NCBI GenBank assembly: GCA_037447655.1
Contig: JBBHKE010001776.1
Coordinates: forward strand, 233,803-295,802
Origin: Zygnema cylindricum
Taxonomy: Eukaryota > Streptophyta > Zygnematophyceae > Zygnematales > Zygnemataceae
Direction of reading: 5' to 3'
DNA length: 62,000 nt
The notes under the pieces were generated by a model. The model made no database searches. It saw only the letters and a program-made list of their open reading frames with translations, and was not told where the DNA came from. Both the position numbers and the translations under genes were made by a program. Shown here piece after piece: positions 49,801 to 60,640 of this stretch; within the stretch, counting starts at the first letter, position 1, and each line of letters begins with the position of its first letter.

Positions 49801-51853
49801 AAACCTGACTCTTATACAAAATTTATATTAAATGTGTTTAGCAAAACGGAAGCAGCGAAGCAGAAAGGGACGTAAAAAAAAGTATTCTTTTTCAAAGCCA
49901 CCTAATATTCACTGGTGTGACTCATTTGTGGGATGTATAAAAGGAGGAAAATAGTATGACTAACTCCCTCAGCACTTTAAGGGTATTATTTCTAAAACCT
50001 TCTAATAATTGATTGAGCAACTCATTTGAGAAATTTGTAAAGATGGAGGAAAAAAACACAGTTAACGTTCTCAAACACAGTTAACGTTCTCAGCACTTCA
50101 TCGCAGTGTAAAAACACTGTGTCAAACTTTTGAAATATCAGTCTTGTCTCTAGGTCAGATTCCCAGACCAAATCTAAGATGAAAATGGGATGCACATAAA
50201 CATGAATGGCACCTTGCAGTTTTTCTGTGACATATTCACGTATTTTACCACAGACGGCTGCATAAAAAAAATCCAAAGCCACAGTCCACTGTTAAAAATA
50301 AAGAAAGTTAATCCCGACAGGAAGCCAGTCTTCACTGCTTCGACAAGTCCTCCCTCCCTCCCTCTCCCCTCCCTCCCCTCTCCCTCGTGTTGTTTGAAGA
50401 TTTTAATATTTTCACTGAAAAAAGGAAAGGAACGGAGAAGGGGAAAGAAAAATGCGGATGCAAAACGTTTTACTGTCTTTTATCTACAATTGAAAAAAGG
50501 AACCTACCAAGTAAGAAGTAGAAAAGGGGGTAAATTTGGCAAAAAGGAAGAAGGAAAGGGACGTCGAGGGGTTCCTTTAATACATTTCCAATATTCTATT
50601 CAATGGGGTGAAAAAAAGACATGATTAAAGAATAAATGGATGGATATGGAGGGAATGGCGATCAAAATACCTTTGGGCTATAAAAAAGGAAACGAATAAA
50701 GAGTTTGAAGAGCTTCCTACTGTATTCAAAATATAGAACTTGCCGTCTGTTTCAACAGGGGTCCAAATGAAACATGAAATGCTAGATTTAATAATACATT
50801 ACACTGCCCATCATTATTAGAGTTAATCACTATAATACAAATGAATGTTGCTTTGACCCAAAATCATAAATTGGTGTAAAAAACACTATTCAGCTAAGTG
50901 GCCCAAAATGAACCACCGGTGAAACATAATTTAAACATACTTTGTAGTCAATTCTAATTAAGTGTAAATGCTAACAATTCACTAATTATAATACGTTAGC
51001 TAGTGTAGCCAATTCTAATAAAGTATTAACACTAATAGTTCACTAACTAGGACCTATAATTTAGTTTTAAGTGTTAACGCTAAACATATAACTTAGTGTA
51101 GTTAATAATAAATTGAGTGTTTGATTCACTATCTCTAATAGCGATAGCGGTTAGCATAGTACAACCCTTGGTCATTCACAGGTTTTAAGATTCAAAATTC
51201 AGCTCCCATTTAAATTGCACTATATTGGGTCACCAAAACGACAGTTAATGCCTTTACTTCTTTATTCCTATTTCTTTTATGATCCAACAACTATGATGTT
51301 ATTTGTGAAGGTCACTAACAGAGCAACAAAAAGTTGAATCCTCTCCAAAGGTTTGGCACCGACAGTTGTTGTTTATGTAGAATGAGTATGAGAACGACAA
51401 ACATGATTTTTTTCTACTTTAAATGTGATCCTTTGGTCTCTAATCTACATTAATACACTTACATTTGTACCTTAATATAAATTTCCTAAGCATTGCTGAT
51501 ACATTCAATCTCCATCCAAAAAAAACAAAAAATGCAGATTTTCTGGGACAAAACCTGAGTCAGCCAAGAACACTGGGAACACTCTTCTTTGCAAGCCATA
51601 ATCAAACTGCAGCACCTTTCCGATGAAAAAATCATAAAACAGAAACACTCTTCATGAAATATAAAGACAACGGAAGGATTACCTCAGTGGAAGGTTGACC
51701 TTGACTTAACGGTTGTACTTGCTGTACTTTTGCGTAAAAACGTGCATCTACGGCTGCTGTCAGGCCGGCGTACGGACGGCTGAGAACCAAGTATGCACCT
51801 GTAAGTAGCACCTTGCCAGGAGCTGAAGCGACTGCTGCTCCTGCTGGAGCCAT
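43867..51853 (-). CDS. PMK: Phosphomevalonate kinase (plant/fungal ERG8 type), complete, 9 exons
   Basis: GHMP-family kinase converting mevalonate 5-phosphate to the diphosphate in isoprenoid synthesis. Exons (minus): 51853-51683, 49721-49621, 49210-49092, 48976-48924, 48130-47729, 46669-46565, 46147-45920, 45541-45416, 44109-43867; 1548 nt, 515 residues plus TGA. Phase holds at all eight junctions. The start codon sits in gccATGGC. Motif 1 is SAPGKVLLTGAYLVL (10-24). Exon 2 has ILSPQLQRE; exon 3 DTGNPFVEKALQFA; exon 4 LEITLLGDNAFYS. The ATP-binding loop TGLGSSAAMTTA is at 189-200. KVGSGFDI (253-260) leads to YGSQRYVRFSP-like GSQRYVRFSP. GEPGRGGSSTPSMVGAV is at 320-336. The C-terminal GIPGAGGFDASFA is near 458-470. 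Length and order match plant PMK (about 505 residues). The start of exon 6 is the least certain border. Introns carry MITEs and minisatellites. Confidence 0.97.
44130..44650. repeat. Minisatellite in PMK intron 8 (about 16-bp unit)
   Basis: Around thirty loose copies of 'aagtgcagattctta', starting about 20 bases inside intron 8 from the exon 9 acceptor. Confidence 0.8.
45240..45415. repeat. Tandem repeat containing copies of the exon 8 splice donor
   Basis: 'catgttcagtttactcac' occurs next to exon 8 (ending 45415) and twice more, at about 45257-45275 and 45313-45332. On the sense strand one spare copy also reads GTGAGT. Confidence 0.75.
45617..45812. mobile_element. Decayed MITE in PMK intron 7, about 196 bp
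   Basis: Left TA-CACTGTGAATTGGTATTAG and right CTAATTGCAATTCACGATG-TA. Confidence 0.7.
47277..47575. mobile_element. Decayed MITE (47277-47454) followed by a GGA-rich repeat in PMK intron 5
   Basis: Left end CATCGTAATTCGCTATTAGC preceded by TA; right end ATTAATAGCGAACATTA. Directly after it, 47459-47575 is a 'gggagg' purine tract. A second (GA)n tract at 47679-47719 reaches within ten bases of the exon 5 donor. Confidence 0.65.
48153..48279. repeat. 19-bp minisatellite at the 3' end of PMK intron 4
   Basis: Six to seven copies of 'ctagttagaaaatactgca', most identical. The array ends 22 bases before the exon 5 acceptor, where the branch point and polypyrimidine tract would normally be. Confidence 0.9.
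50802..51152. mobile_element. Decayed MITE in PMK intron 1
   Basis: Left TA-CACTGCCCATCATTATTAG; the right end CTAATAGCGATAGCGG is eroded. Shares its interior with 1763-1952. Confidence 0.6.
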
Positions 51854-51886
51854 GGCCAGAGAGGACAGCAGTAGTACTGTACTGTA

Positions 51887-52016
51887 CACCGCCAATCGTT
51901 ATTAGCGTGTAAGTTTTTTTAGCGTATAAAAATAATTACCGTGGTGTACGCTATTTAAGAATTTGAAAATTTTGGAAAAAATCATACATTCTAATTGTTT
52001 GGTTATGGTAGTATAA
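51887..52016. mobile_element. Truncated MITE 33 bp upstream of the PMK start codon
   Basis: TA-CACCGCCAATCGTTATTAG in a 'gtactgtac' context opens the element. The right end is missing, and similarity to 9383-9941 fades after about 130 bases. Confidence 0.7.
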
Positions 52017-52382
52017 TACAGTACGTCAAGGTTTTGATAGCTATTTGGAAGCATTGATTCTGAACAGTACAATAATCATGGAAAAGTCCTCAGAAAGACA
52101 CAATTTGTTTGTTTCGAATCAGTATGACGCTAACTCGATTGCATTGATTTTGTACACACTTGTCATAACAAAAGGTTCTCAACAGGAAACGATCAATTTG
52201 TTTAGAATCAGTGCAATGCTATTTCGTTTATAGGAGAGTGATAGGCGTTTCGCGGCATTTATTCTTAACTTTAACAGTGATCAAAATACGGTTGTCAAGT
52301 TCAGAGCTTCAAGAAGCCTTGTAGAAGTGTATTCGCTATTCACTGATCTCTGCACGGTTTTGTCTACTCAGCGTATTTGGAT

Positions 52383-53778
52383 CATAGTTCAAAAGTAGGC
52401 GTCTCTGCACGGTTTTGTCTACTGAGCGTGTTTGGATCATAGTTCAAAAGTAGGCGTTTTTATGGTAGGCCTTTGGTAGGCGCACAAAACTTGGCACAAA
52501 ACTCGCGTAGAGTAAGCATACTGTATGTGTGTGCGTTGTGCACACTCTTGTACGAACGTACGAATATGACGTATCATCATAGTACAGCGCACGCCGGACG
52601 AAATTTTTTAGCGAACTGACACGGCGTAGGATGACATTCCGCGGGAAAAATAACCCCGGAAAAAAAATAAAAACGCGGACGTAAGTCCTATCGTAAGTTG
52701 TGTTATGGGCTTTTCATGTGATCTTCTTAGATCGCTACTTTGATCAGCGACCGTCCGATCGTCCAAATCTGACGGCATAAAGAAAAAATACCTCAAAACT
52801 CACGGAAAAATAAAAATTTGTCCGAATGTTTTTCAAGATTTAGACATGACGTTTAATACTCTATCGATTGATGTGCAACTCAACCGTGTTACTATTATTT
52901 TTCATTTTGCGACCAATACAATATGGGTCTTAAGGCCATATTGCAGTGTTGTTCAAATCGTGCTATTTTTTCAATTTTTACGATTGAAACGTATACTTCG
53001 TGACTTTTGAAAAAATTGCAAAAAAAAAGCGTTGTACTTTCTGTCCGGTAAACTGAACGGACAGTTTAGGGGGAAAGTACAATAGTTTCCGTAAAATGTT
53101 CGTTTTTTTACAGAAATGTACGAAATTCGAGGAAAATATACGTCGCAGTTATTAATATTTTCAGTGACCAAAACATAAATATCACGGAACTTGTACGTCA
53201 TTCCATCGAAAATGTACGTACATTTTCGAAAAGAGACATTGAAACATAACACTATTTTCGCACTGTAAGCTTGAAAATTGTGCGGGCGTCTTCTTCATTT
53301 TTTTTTGAAAGAAGCCGCCATGGAATGTTGAAAACGAAACAGCAAAGGAAGCCGCCTCCGTATGTCCTACCATGGATGTCACTCAGATCAGACAGGCGGA
53401 CTTTGACAATATGTTTCCCTGTTCAACATTTGAACTTGGATCTGCGTTTTGATACATTCTGTTTTCACATTCCCGGCTACCAGTTGATCAAGGAAGTCGG
53501 ATGCAAAATTTTAGTGTAACATGTATTTAAATAATAATGTTTAGCGCTCATTTAACGCAAACCTAATTTTTGTTTGTTTTACATGTACGGAATTGTACGG
53601 ATGGAAATTCACTAACGATTTTTAACGATTTGTTCAAAACGTTCAATGCGTTCGTTACGTATAATTCGTGGCGATTGAACGGTTCGCACTAAACGCTATG
53701 AACAACTATGCCATATTGTATGTTTTGCGTACAATAGGCATATTGTATGGGCCTACTTTCACCTACTTTAGAACTATG
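52383..53778. mobile_element. hAT-like element (CATAGTTCAAAAGTAGG family), long form, 1396 bp
   Basis: Identical duplications ATTTGGAT at 52375-52382 and 53779-53786. It contains a second hAT element (52944-53710). Its left end and about 35 bases of host DNA are duplicated in tandem (52402-52455). Confidence 0.9.
52944..53710. mobile_element. Nested hAT-like element, CAGTGTTGTTC end, 767 bp
   Basis: Identical duplications CCATATTG at 52936-52943 and 53711-53718. The ends CAGTGTTGTTCAAATCG and CGCTATGAACAACTATG are diverged inverted repeats. The host element resumes exactly after the second duplication. Confidence 0.9.
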
Positions 53779-54379
53779 ATTTGGATTAAAGGATTTGTTG
53801 CGGACACCCCTAAACAAAAGTCGTACGGCAATGTACACTTTTAGGACACCCACTAGGATTTCAAAGGGATGTCCATCCTAAGTTCGTAAGCCGTCAAAAA
53901 GGATGCGTCCTTGCCGACGGCCCATAACAGCTTCTCTGACAATGTGTGGGTATACGGAGTACATATTTCTTGATATGTTTGACCACGTGGCATCGCGCCG
54001 ATATCAATTAGGCTAACCGCACCAAATTTTCAAACGAGTCAGTACTTTATTTATGAGGGTACGTCCCATGTAATCGATACCTTGAAATCTTATTTTGGAC
54101 TGTAGTGAAGTGCTCCGTACTTTTTTGAAGAGCGTCTCAATGTGCGAAAATGAAATTGGGAACTTTGACATGTGACGATTGTAGACGTAGGTACAATTTT
54201 GTGACGGTTGACGATGACTACGATATTGGTGACGTCAACAAAAACAACGACAGTTGTAGACGTCAACATTTTTGTAATTTTGTGACATGGCAAATGTTTA
54301 GGGTTTTGTGACATTGTGACGTCACACTCACTTGTGACAACGTCGACGTCACAAATTCAAGAACTTTCGGCCATGACTA

Positions 54380-54914
54380 CACCGCGAATCGTTATTAGTG
54401 TCAATAAATCTAATTTGGGTTCTTAAAATTTTGTTTTTTTTTTTTAAATATGATGAATGATTTTAATTTTTCTTTGACTTTATTTAAGATACCCTATAAA
54501 ATAGCGTAAAGCCTGAAAGTACAATAAATTCAAATAGTGTGGTGTACGGTCAATGTCAGACCGTACACAAATGTACATTTTAAAGTGAAAGTTTACAAAA
54601 AATGAATTAAATAAGACTCGCACGCATAGGAGCGTTCGTATAAAAATACGAGATTAGCCTGACATGTAATTTAGTATGGCATGTACGGATTTTTAAAATT
54701 GGCGACGCCGTACAATTTTTAATATGTTGTACGGATACATATAATAATAGAATAATCGTATGTCAAATATTCCATTTTCGTTGTTCCCAAATTAACATTA
54801 ATGTTTAAATTAGAATACACCTTTTTTTTTAAATTTCAAATTCTTAATTAACATTAAGTACGGTAAAAATCTTCAACACTATTTAAACTTTGACACTAAT
54901 AACGATTCGTGGTG
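54380..54914. mobile_element. MITE, CACCGCGAATCG ends, 535 bp
   Basis: Ends CACCGCGAATCGTTATTAGT and ACTAATAACGATTCGTGGTG, TA flanked. Confidence 0.85.
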
Positions 54915-55460
54915 TACCATTTCCTTTTCACGACTTTTTCGCTCTACTTGCCATAAAAATATACAAAAGGTAGTCAAAATAATTATTTTTCAAATATCTT
55001 TCATTTCATACCAGTTTTGTCGTGCCTCATTCTAAAAAGTGTGAGCTAAAAGTGATAGTGTGAAAGGGAGAGGGAAGAGGTGACGACGATGCAAAATTTT
55101 ACCGAGGACCCATGAATGAAAGTGGAGGTCCGAGACCCCTGCAGGTTTTTTGTTCCGTACATCCTCGTATTTTTCCGTACATGCGCGTGACGGGCAGGGA
55201 GAAAAACAACGAGTACTCTCCCTCATCCTAAAACTTTCCCACTCGTGTGTCACGTGCGTGGGTTGTTTTTCATTTGTTGTTTGTGTGATACTTTCCTTGA
55301 AATCTAGTCGCGAGGCGATTTTTGATGAAGTTTTTTGACGGGATGGATTCTCTTGCCCCGAGGTCAAAATAAAGAAAACACGAAAATACGTTCACATGAC
55401 GACAAATATGAAGTACATTCAAAGTACCGACCTGACGTTTGTTGTACTTTTAAAGAATTA

Positions 55461-56472
55461 GGGCACTTTCCCATGTACCAAAGTTAAAATTATTTTCTGT
55501 CGTTTTCCTTTATAACATGGAAAAAAAGGAAAAATATGCAACCGTACAAAAAAATTCAAAATACCACCGTACAAGTTGCGTTTCATTAAAACTTTAGTTG
55601 TACCGCAGTTTGTCGTCTATCGTGATGCACTTTGTCGTCTAGCACGTTTCGACCCACTTTCGCGTCCTTTCAGCTCATCTTCAAACTTTATATTAAATCA
55701 TCTCGCGAGGTGATTTTTAATATAGTTCCATGAGGCGAGCGAATAGGCAGATGCTGTCGCACGTGTCGGTAGTTTTTGACAATTTTTGTGCCCATAGTAC
55801 CAAAAAATAAACCCACTGCACGTTTACAAAATGTGCGTGACTTTTTTCCGTGCGTTTTTTCCCGTACTGGGGCCGTGGAGGGGTAGCGACCAACGGACGC
55901 CATTTCGCAAAAGCGAAGTTTGTGAAGGCGCTTCTTTCTCTCTCCCTCTCCCACTACCGCGTCCATCTTAGAAGTATTGCAACGAAAACCGTATATAATG
56001 GTATTAAAAGAAAGATCTTTGAAAACAATTTATTTTGACTATCTTTGGGCGTGTTTTGATGGCATATAGAGTGAGAAAAGACAAAAAAATACAATCGGGA
56101 AACCATGGCGGAAAGTTTTAGATTTTGTGACGTTGGCGCTGTCATAGTTGAGCGTGACGTGCGTGACGTCATAATGTCACAAACCCTAAACATATGCAAT
56201 GCATCCACGTCGACAATTTGGCGTACAGACATTGCGAAGTGATTGAAACTGTACAGCGTGCGGGTGGACGTCAGAAAAAGAAGTTGAGTGGAAGTTTCGC
56301 AACATTTCGTGTACCGTTTATGTGTCACATATTTTGTACATGTCTACGCTTGTCACTTTTTGAATTAACAAGTTGTTTGCGCTTACATCGGAATGTGCTA
56401 AAAGCTGTACGGAGAATCTTCGCTAGAAACAAAGTTAAAAGATTAAAGTTTCAGTTACATGGGAAAGTGCCC
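55461..56472. mobile_element. PIF/Harbinger-like element, 1012 bp
   Basis: Perfect ends GGGCACTTTCCCATG and CATGGGAAAGTGCCC with TTA on both sides (55458-55460, 56473-56475). Interior related to 27773-29060. Confidence 0.85.
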
Positions 56473-56729
56473 TTAATTTTGTTGTACGACTAAAGTTTTT
56501 ATCGTACGGAACTCCGTTTTGGGTGAAAGCGACAGATTAAAGTCGATACTTTAATACATGGGGACGTACACTGAGTACGAAGGTCACACGCAAACTTCGG
56601 GAACCAATAAATGGTAAGTGCGTGTTCATTCCATAGTTGTCCCGTGCGCATAATAAGCACGAAACGAACGCGCGAATACTACGCACGATACGCATTTAAT
56701 GATGAAAAAATGTTATAAAATGCGTACCT

Positions 56730-57240
56730 GACTATGTATCAATACATTTTCGTACATTTCCTGACAATGTTCATACATTTTCGCACCTTTTAAGGTTATT
56801 TAAGGGATTTTTTGGGCTTTAGAGTACATTTCCTTAGATTCCTTATGTTTGAGTATAACTGCCCCACACTTTTCATACATGTACGTACATCGCCCGTATT
56901 TTCCGTATATTTTAGGGTTTTTATGGTACATTCCCGTACATTCCCGTATATTTTAGTACAGCTGCGCTACAATTTATGTACAGTGTCGTACAGTGGTCGT
57001 ACATTTTTGTACATATTAGGGTAATTAAAGGGGGGGTTTTAGGGTTTCTACTTTCTAGGGTACATTGTCGTACTTTCCTTTATATTTCAGTACGGCTACC
57101 GAAAGATTTGCCGTACCATTACGCTTTGTAGGGTACATTTTTCGTACACTGACGTACATTTCTTTTAATATTTCGTACATTTTAAGATGTTTTAAGGATT
57201 TTTTATGATTATGCTTTTCGTACGTTTTCATAAATTTTAT
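56730..57240. repeat. Degenerate 'cgtacattt' repeat region
   Basis: Recurring 'cgtacatttc' and 'tttagggttttt' words at irregular spacing. No gene. Confidence 0.6.
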
Positions 57241-57680
57241 TACAGCGAAAACTAAACGAATTTTGCAAAAAATATTGCGTGGTTCACACTTGGAAAAATG
57301 GGAAAACGATGTCATAAATTTTGGGATCCGTACGCCAAATTTCATAAAACTACAAAAAACGCGGCGGTGACGGTTGAGGCGGTTGGTTTCGACCGTTTTG
57401 GAGCGTAGCGGCGGACAAAAGATGCAGTTCTATGCGTCAAAACTCGACAGCTGCGTATAGCAAACGGCAACTGCCGTCCGCCATCCGACATCATGTTCGG
57501 TATGCACTTTTTCGATTTTGAAGAATTTCGAAAACGAAACGCACGGACGTGAACCGTACAAGAATTCAATCCGTCGCAAACTTATGAACAAACTAGAGGA
57601 CCAATCACATAAGAGAACACGTAATGTAAAAAAAAAAAAAAACACCAAAGGAAAAAAAAAAAAACCTTTTTCCCCATTCC

Positions 57681-57690
57681 NNNNNNNNNN
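57681..57690. other. Assembly gap (10 N)
   Basis: Ten unknown bases inside the disrupted transposon, next to A-runs. The true gap length is unknown. Frames read through it are meaningless. Confidence 0.99.
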
Positions 57691-57811
57691 AGATGAAACA
57701 TGTTCGCTAGTGTCCGGACGTGCAGATGGCATGTACGACGTGCAGGCCTGTGATCGCTTGTACAAAGTAGATTTTTTTTTTACTTTTCACGTGTACCAAT
57801 GGAAATCATCT

Positions 57812-57854
57812 AGTGAGCCCCAACTCTCCTCGGCGAGGAGAGTTGGGGCCCACT
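57812..57854. repeat. Strong hairpin, 16-bp perfect arms, 1-nt loop
   Basis: GCCCCAACTCTCCTCG (57817-57832) and its exact complement (57834-57849) around one G. After one mismatch the pairing extends four more bases. Confidence 0.95.
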
Positions 57855-59211
57855 GGATGATGTGCTTGATTGCTCCGCGGATCTCAAAATGTGATACATC
57901 CAACGGTCATGAATTACGCCTACATCATTGGAGCTTCCCGACATCTTTCCAGTAACGATGTTTCGTCTGACAACAAAAAAATAAATGGTACGACTATGTA
58001 CGCCACTGTACAAAAACGTACGGCGTCCAGTAACGAATCCCACTTTTCGCCTAATGGAACGTCACCCTGAGTCTCTTTTACGAAAAAATATGACAAATCA
58101 TCAGTAACTCATCATATGATTGGTCACTCAACACTACGCGTGGCATACTTTTAATCCACGTAAACATTATGGCTGGAAATCGTCCTAGATAACGTAACAC
58201 CAACCGTTTCTCTTAACTAGCACCTATTCCAAAAAATATCCGTACATCCATTAACGTGCATCATTTTCAATGGCGCTTTCACCAAATTCTTCGTCGCCCA
58301 CCACGTGCGTACTTTCCCATCTAAACCCGCAATCCGTGTAATCTTTAAGACTTTAACAGATATATTTTTTTTTATAATTTCAGAACATTTTTCCCTTTTA
58401 AAAACCAAGTCACAAAATATCCAAAGCTTAAAATGACTCTTATATTTAATTTTCCATTCATTTATCTTTTCTTCGTTTTTAACTGGACCCTTAATTATTA
58501 TTTTTAAAAGCCACTCCCCTTTTTCATAACTTCCTTTTTATTGTGCTTAAACAAGAGATAAACATCACATAATTTATTTTTTTCTCTTTTGCTTTTCCTG
58601 GTTATAATTTTTTTCTTTTCTTTTCTCCTATTTTATTGGGCAGTTTCTTCTTCACGCCACTTCAAAGGCAAGATTTTCTAATCGTCCATGATTAGGTGCA
58701 ATTTGGAAGGCAGGTTTGCTCCGATGCGTCAAAACTCGACAGCTGCGTAAAGCAAACGGCAATTGTCGTCCGCCATCGGACAACATGTTCAAAATACATT
58801 TTTTCGTTTTTGAAGAATTTCGAAAACGAAGCGCACGGACGTGAACCGTACAGGAATTCATTCTGTCGCAACTTATGAACAAACTAGGGGACCAATCACA
58901 TAAGAGAACACGTGATGTTAAAAAATATATATATAACACCGATGGAAAAAAAAACCAAAGGGCATGTCCAAAGTTCCTTCGCGGTTATTTTCGGTCTGTA
59001 CAAACGCTTGCGTGGCAATACATTTTAGTTTAAAAGGATTCGTACATATCATGTCCGCAAAACGTTTTTTTTTTCCTACGGGCAAGTGGCACCTATCACG
59101 ACACGCTAGTTAACGTAGGCTAGCGTCACGTGCCAGTTCACAGCAGACAAAAAAAAGTACCGTTTTCATACCATACCGTTTTCCCTTTTTTCAAGGGTGA
59201 ACCACGCAAGT

Positions 59212-59846
59212 GGCGTGGATCACACTTGAAAAAATGGTAAAACGATGTCATAAATTTTGGGATTTGTATGCCAAATTACATAAAATGACAAAAAATGCGA
59301 CGGTGACGGTTGGGGCGGTTGGTTTGACCGTTTTGGAGCGTAGCAGCGGACAAAAGATGCAGTTCTATGCGTCAAAACTCGACAGCTGCGTAAAGCAAAC
59401 GGCAACTGTTGTCCGCCATTTGACAACATGTTCAAAATGCATTTTTTCGTTTTTGAAGAATTTCGAAAACGAAGCGCACGGACGTGAACCGTACAGGAAT
59501 TCATTCCACCGCAAACTTATGAACAAACTAGGGGACCAATCACATAAGAGAACACATAATGTCAAAAAAAATAAAAACACCGATGGAAAAAAAAGGGACA
59601 TGTCCAAAGTTCCTTCGCGGTTGTTTTCGGTCTGTTCAAACGCTTGCGTGGCATTACATTTTGGTTTGGAAGGATTTCGTATATATCATGTCCGCAAAGC
59701 GTTTCTTTTTTTGTACGGGCAAGTGGCTCGTATCACGACACGCTAGTTGACGTAGGCTAGCGTCACGTGGTAGTTCACGGTGGAAAAAAAAAATACCGTT
59801 TTCATACCATACCGTTTTCCCCTTTTTCAAGTGTGAACCACGCAAG
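59212..59846. mobile_element. TTGCGTGGTTCAC-end element, compact copy, 635 bp
   Basis: Left end GCGTGGATCACACTTG and right end CAAGTGTGAACCACGCAAG. A plus-strand frame of 178 codons (59210-59746) spans most of it. Parallel frames in other copies break, so coding status is unclear. Confidence 0.75.
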
Positions 59847-60110
59847 TCACTTGCGTGGTTCACACTTGAAAAAGGGGAAAACCGTATGGTATGAAAACGG
59901 TACTTTTCTTTGTCCGCCGTGAACTGGCACGTGACGCTAACCTACGTCAACTAACGTGTCGTGACACGAACCCACTTTTCCCTACGAAAAGGAAACGCTT
60001 TGCGGACATGATATGTACGAATCCTTCCAAACCAAAATGTACTGCCACGCAAACGTTTGTATAGACCGAAATTAACCGCGAAGGAACTTTGAACACGCCC
60101 AAAAAAATAA
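59590..60110. repeat. Large inverted repeat, arms about 255 bp, 3-nt spacer
   Basis: The right half of the 635-base element (59590-59846) is followed, after TCA, by an inverted copy of the same half (59850-60110). The innermost 50 or so bases differ at only one position. Confidence 0.9.
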
Positions 60111-60159
60111 CCACGGGTGCGCGAAAAAAAAAAAAGCAAAGTACCAAGCAGGACCAAGC

Positions 60160-60640
60160 GGACCCTCTCCCTCTCTCCCTCTCTTCCACTCTCTCCCTCT
60201 CTCTCCCTCTCCCTCCCTCTCTCTCTCTCTTCTAGTTGATAAAACTCACGCAGCCACTGGCACATCCATCTTTCCTTCGTTCCTCTTTCCTCCTTTTGTG
60301 CTTCCCTTCTTCCCATCCTTCTTTTTTTCCTCCTTACCTTCTATCCTTTTCCCTTCCTTCTACCTTCTTCCTCCTTTCCTTGTTTCCTTTTCTCCCTTCC
60401 TTTTTCATTCGTCGATTCCTTCCTTCCTTTCCTCCTTTTACTTTCTTTATATCCTTCCTTACCTCTTTTCTTCTCTTCCTTCTTCATCCCTCCTCCCCTC
60501 CCTCCCTCCCGCCCTCCCTCCCTCCCTCCATTCTCTCCTTTTTCCTTCGTTCTTTCCTCCCTTCTTTCTTTCCTACTTTTTTTTTTTCATTTCTCGTTAT
60601 TTTTTACCTTTTCTTTTATTTAAAAGAAAAGTTTTTTTTT
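60160..60640. repeat. (CT)n and TTCC-rich polypyrimidine tract
   Basis: CT dinucleotides at 60160-60232, then a TTCC/CTT-rich stretch to about 60600. Ser/Leu/Phe-rich frames here are artefacts. Confidence 0.85.

Larger units (their letters stand above)
54057..56571. mobile_element. PIF/Harbinger-like element carrying a MITE and a second PIF copy
   Basis: Ends GGGTACGTCCCATG and CATGGGGACGTACAC with TGA on both sides (54054-54056, 56572-56574). It contains the MITE 54380-54914 and the relative 55461-56472. Subtracting both leaves about 963 bases, in line with the family. Confidence 0.75.
57277..59208. mobile_element. TTGCGTGGTTCAC-end element, disrupted copy with assembly gap
   Basis: Left end TTGCGTGGTTCACACTTG at 57277-57295; right end GTGAACCACGCAAG at 59195-59208. 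The interior includes the gap, an orphan end of the GGGTGACG type at 58067, a second partial left half at about 58720-58950, and unrelated AT-rich DNA at 58080-58680. Possibly two copies joined. Confidence 0.55.

Noticed and set aside
57430-57955. Open frames crossing the N gap
   Set aside because: Sequence inside the gap is unknown, and the flanks are transposon DNA with A-runs.
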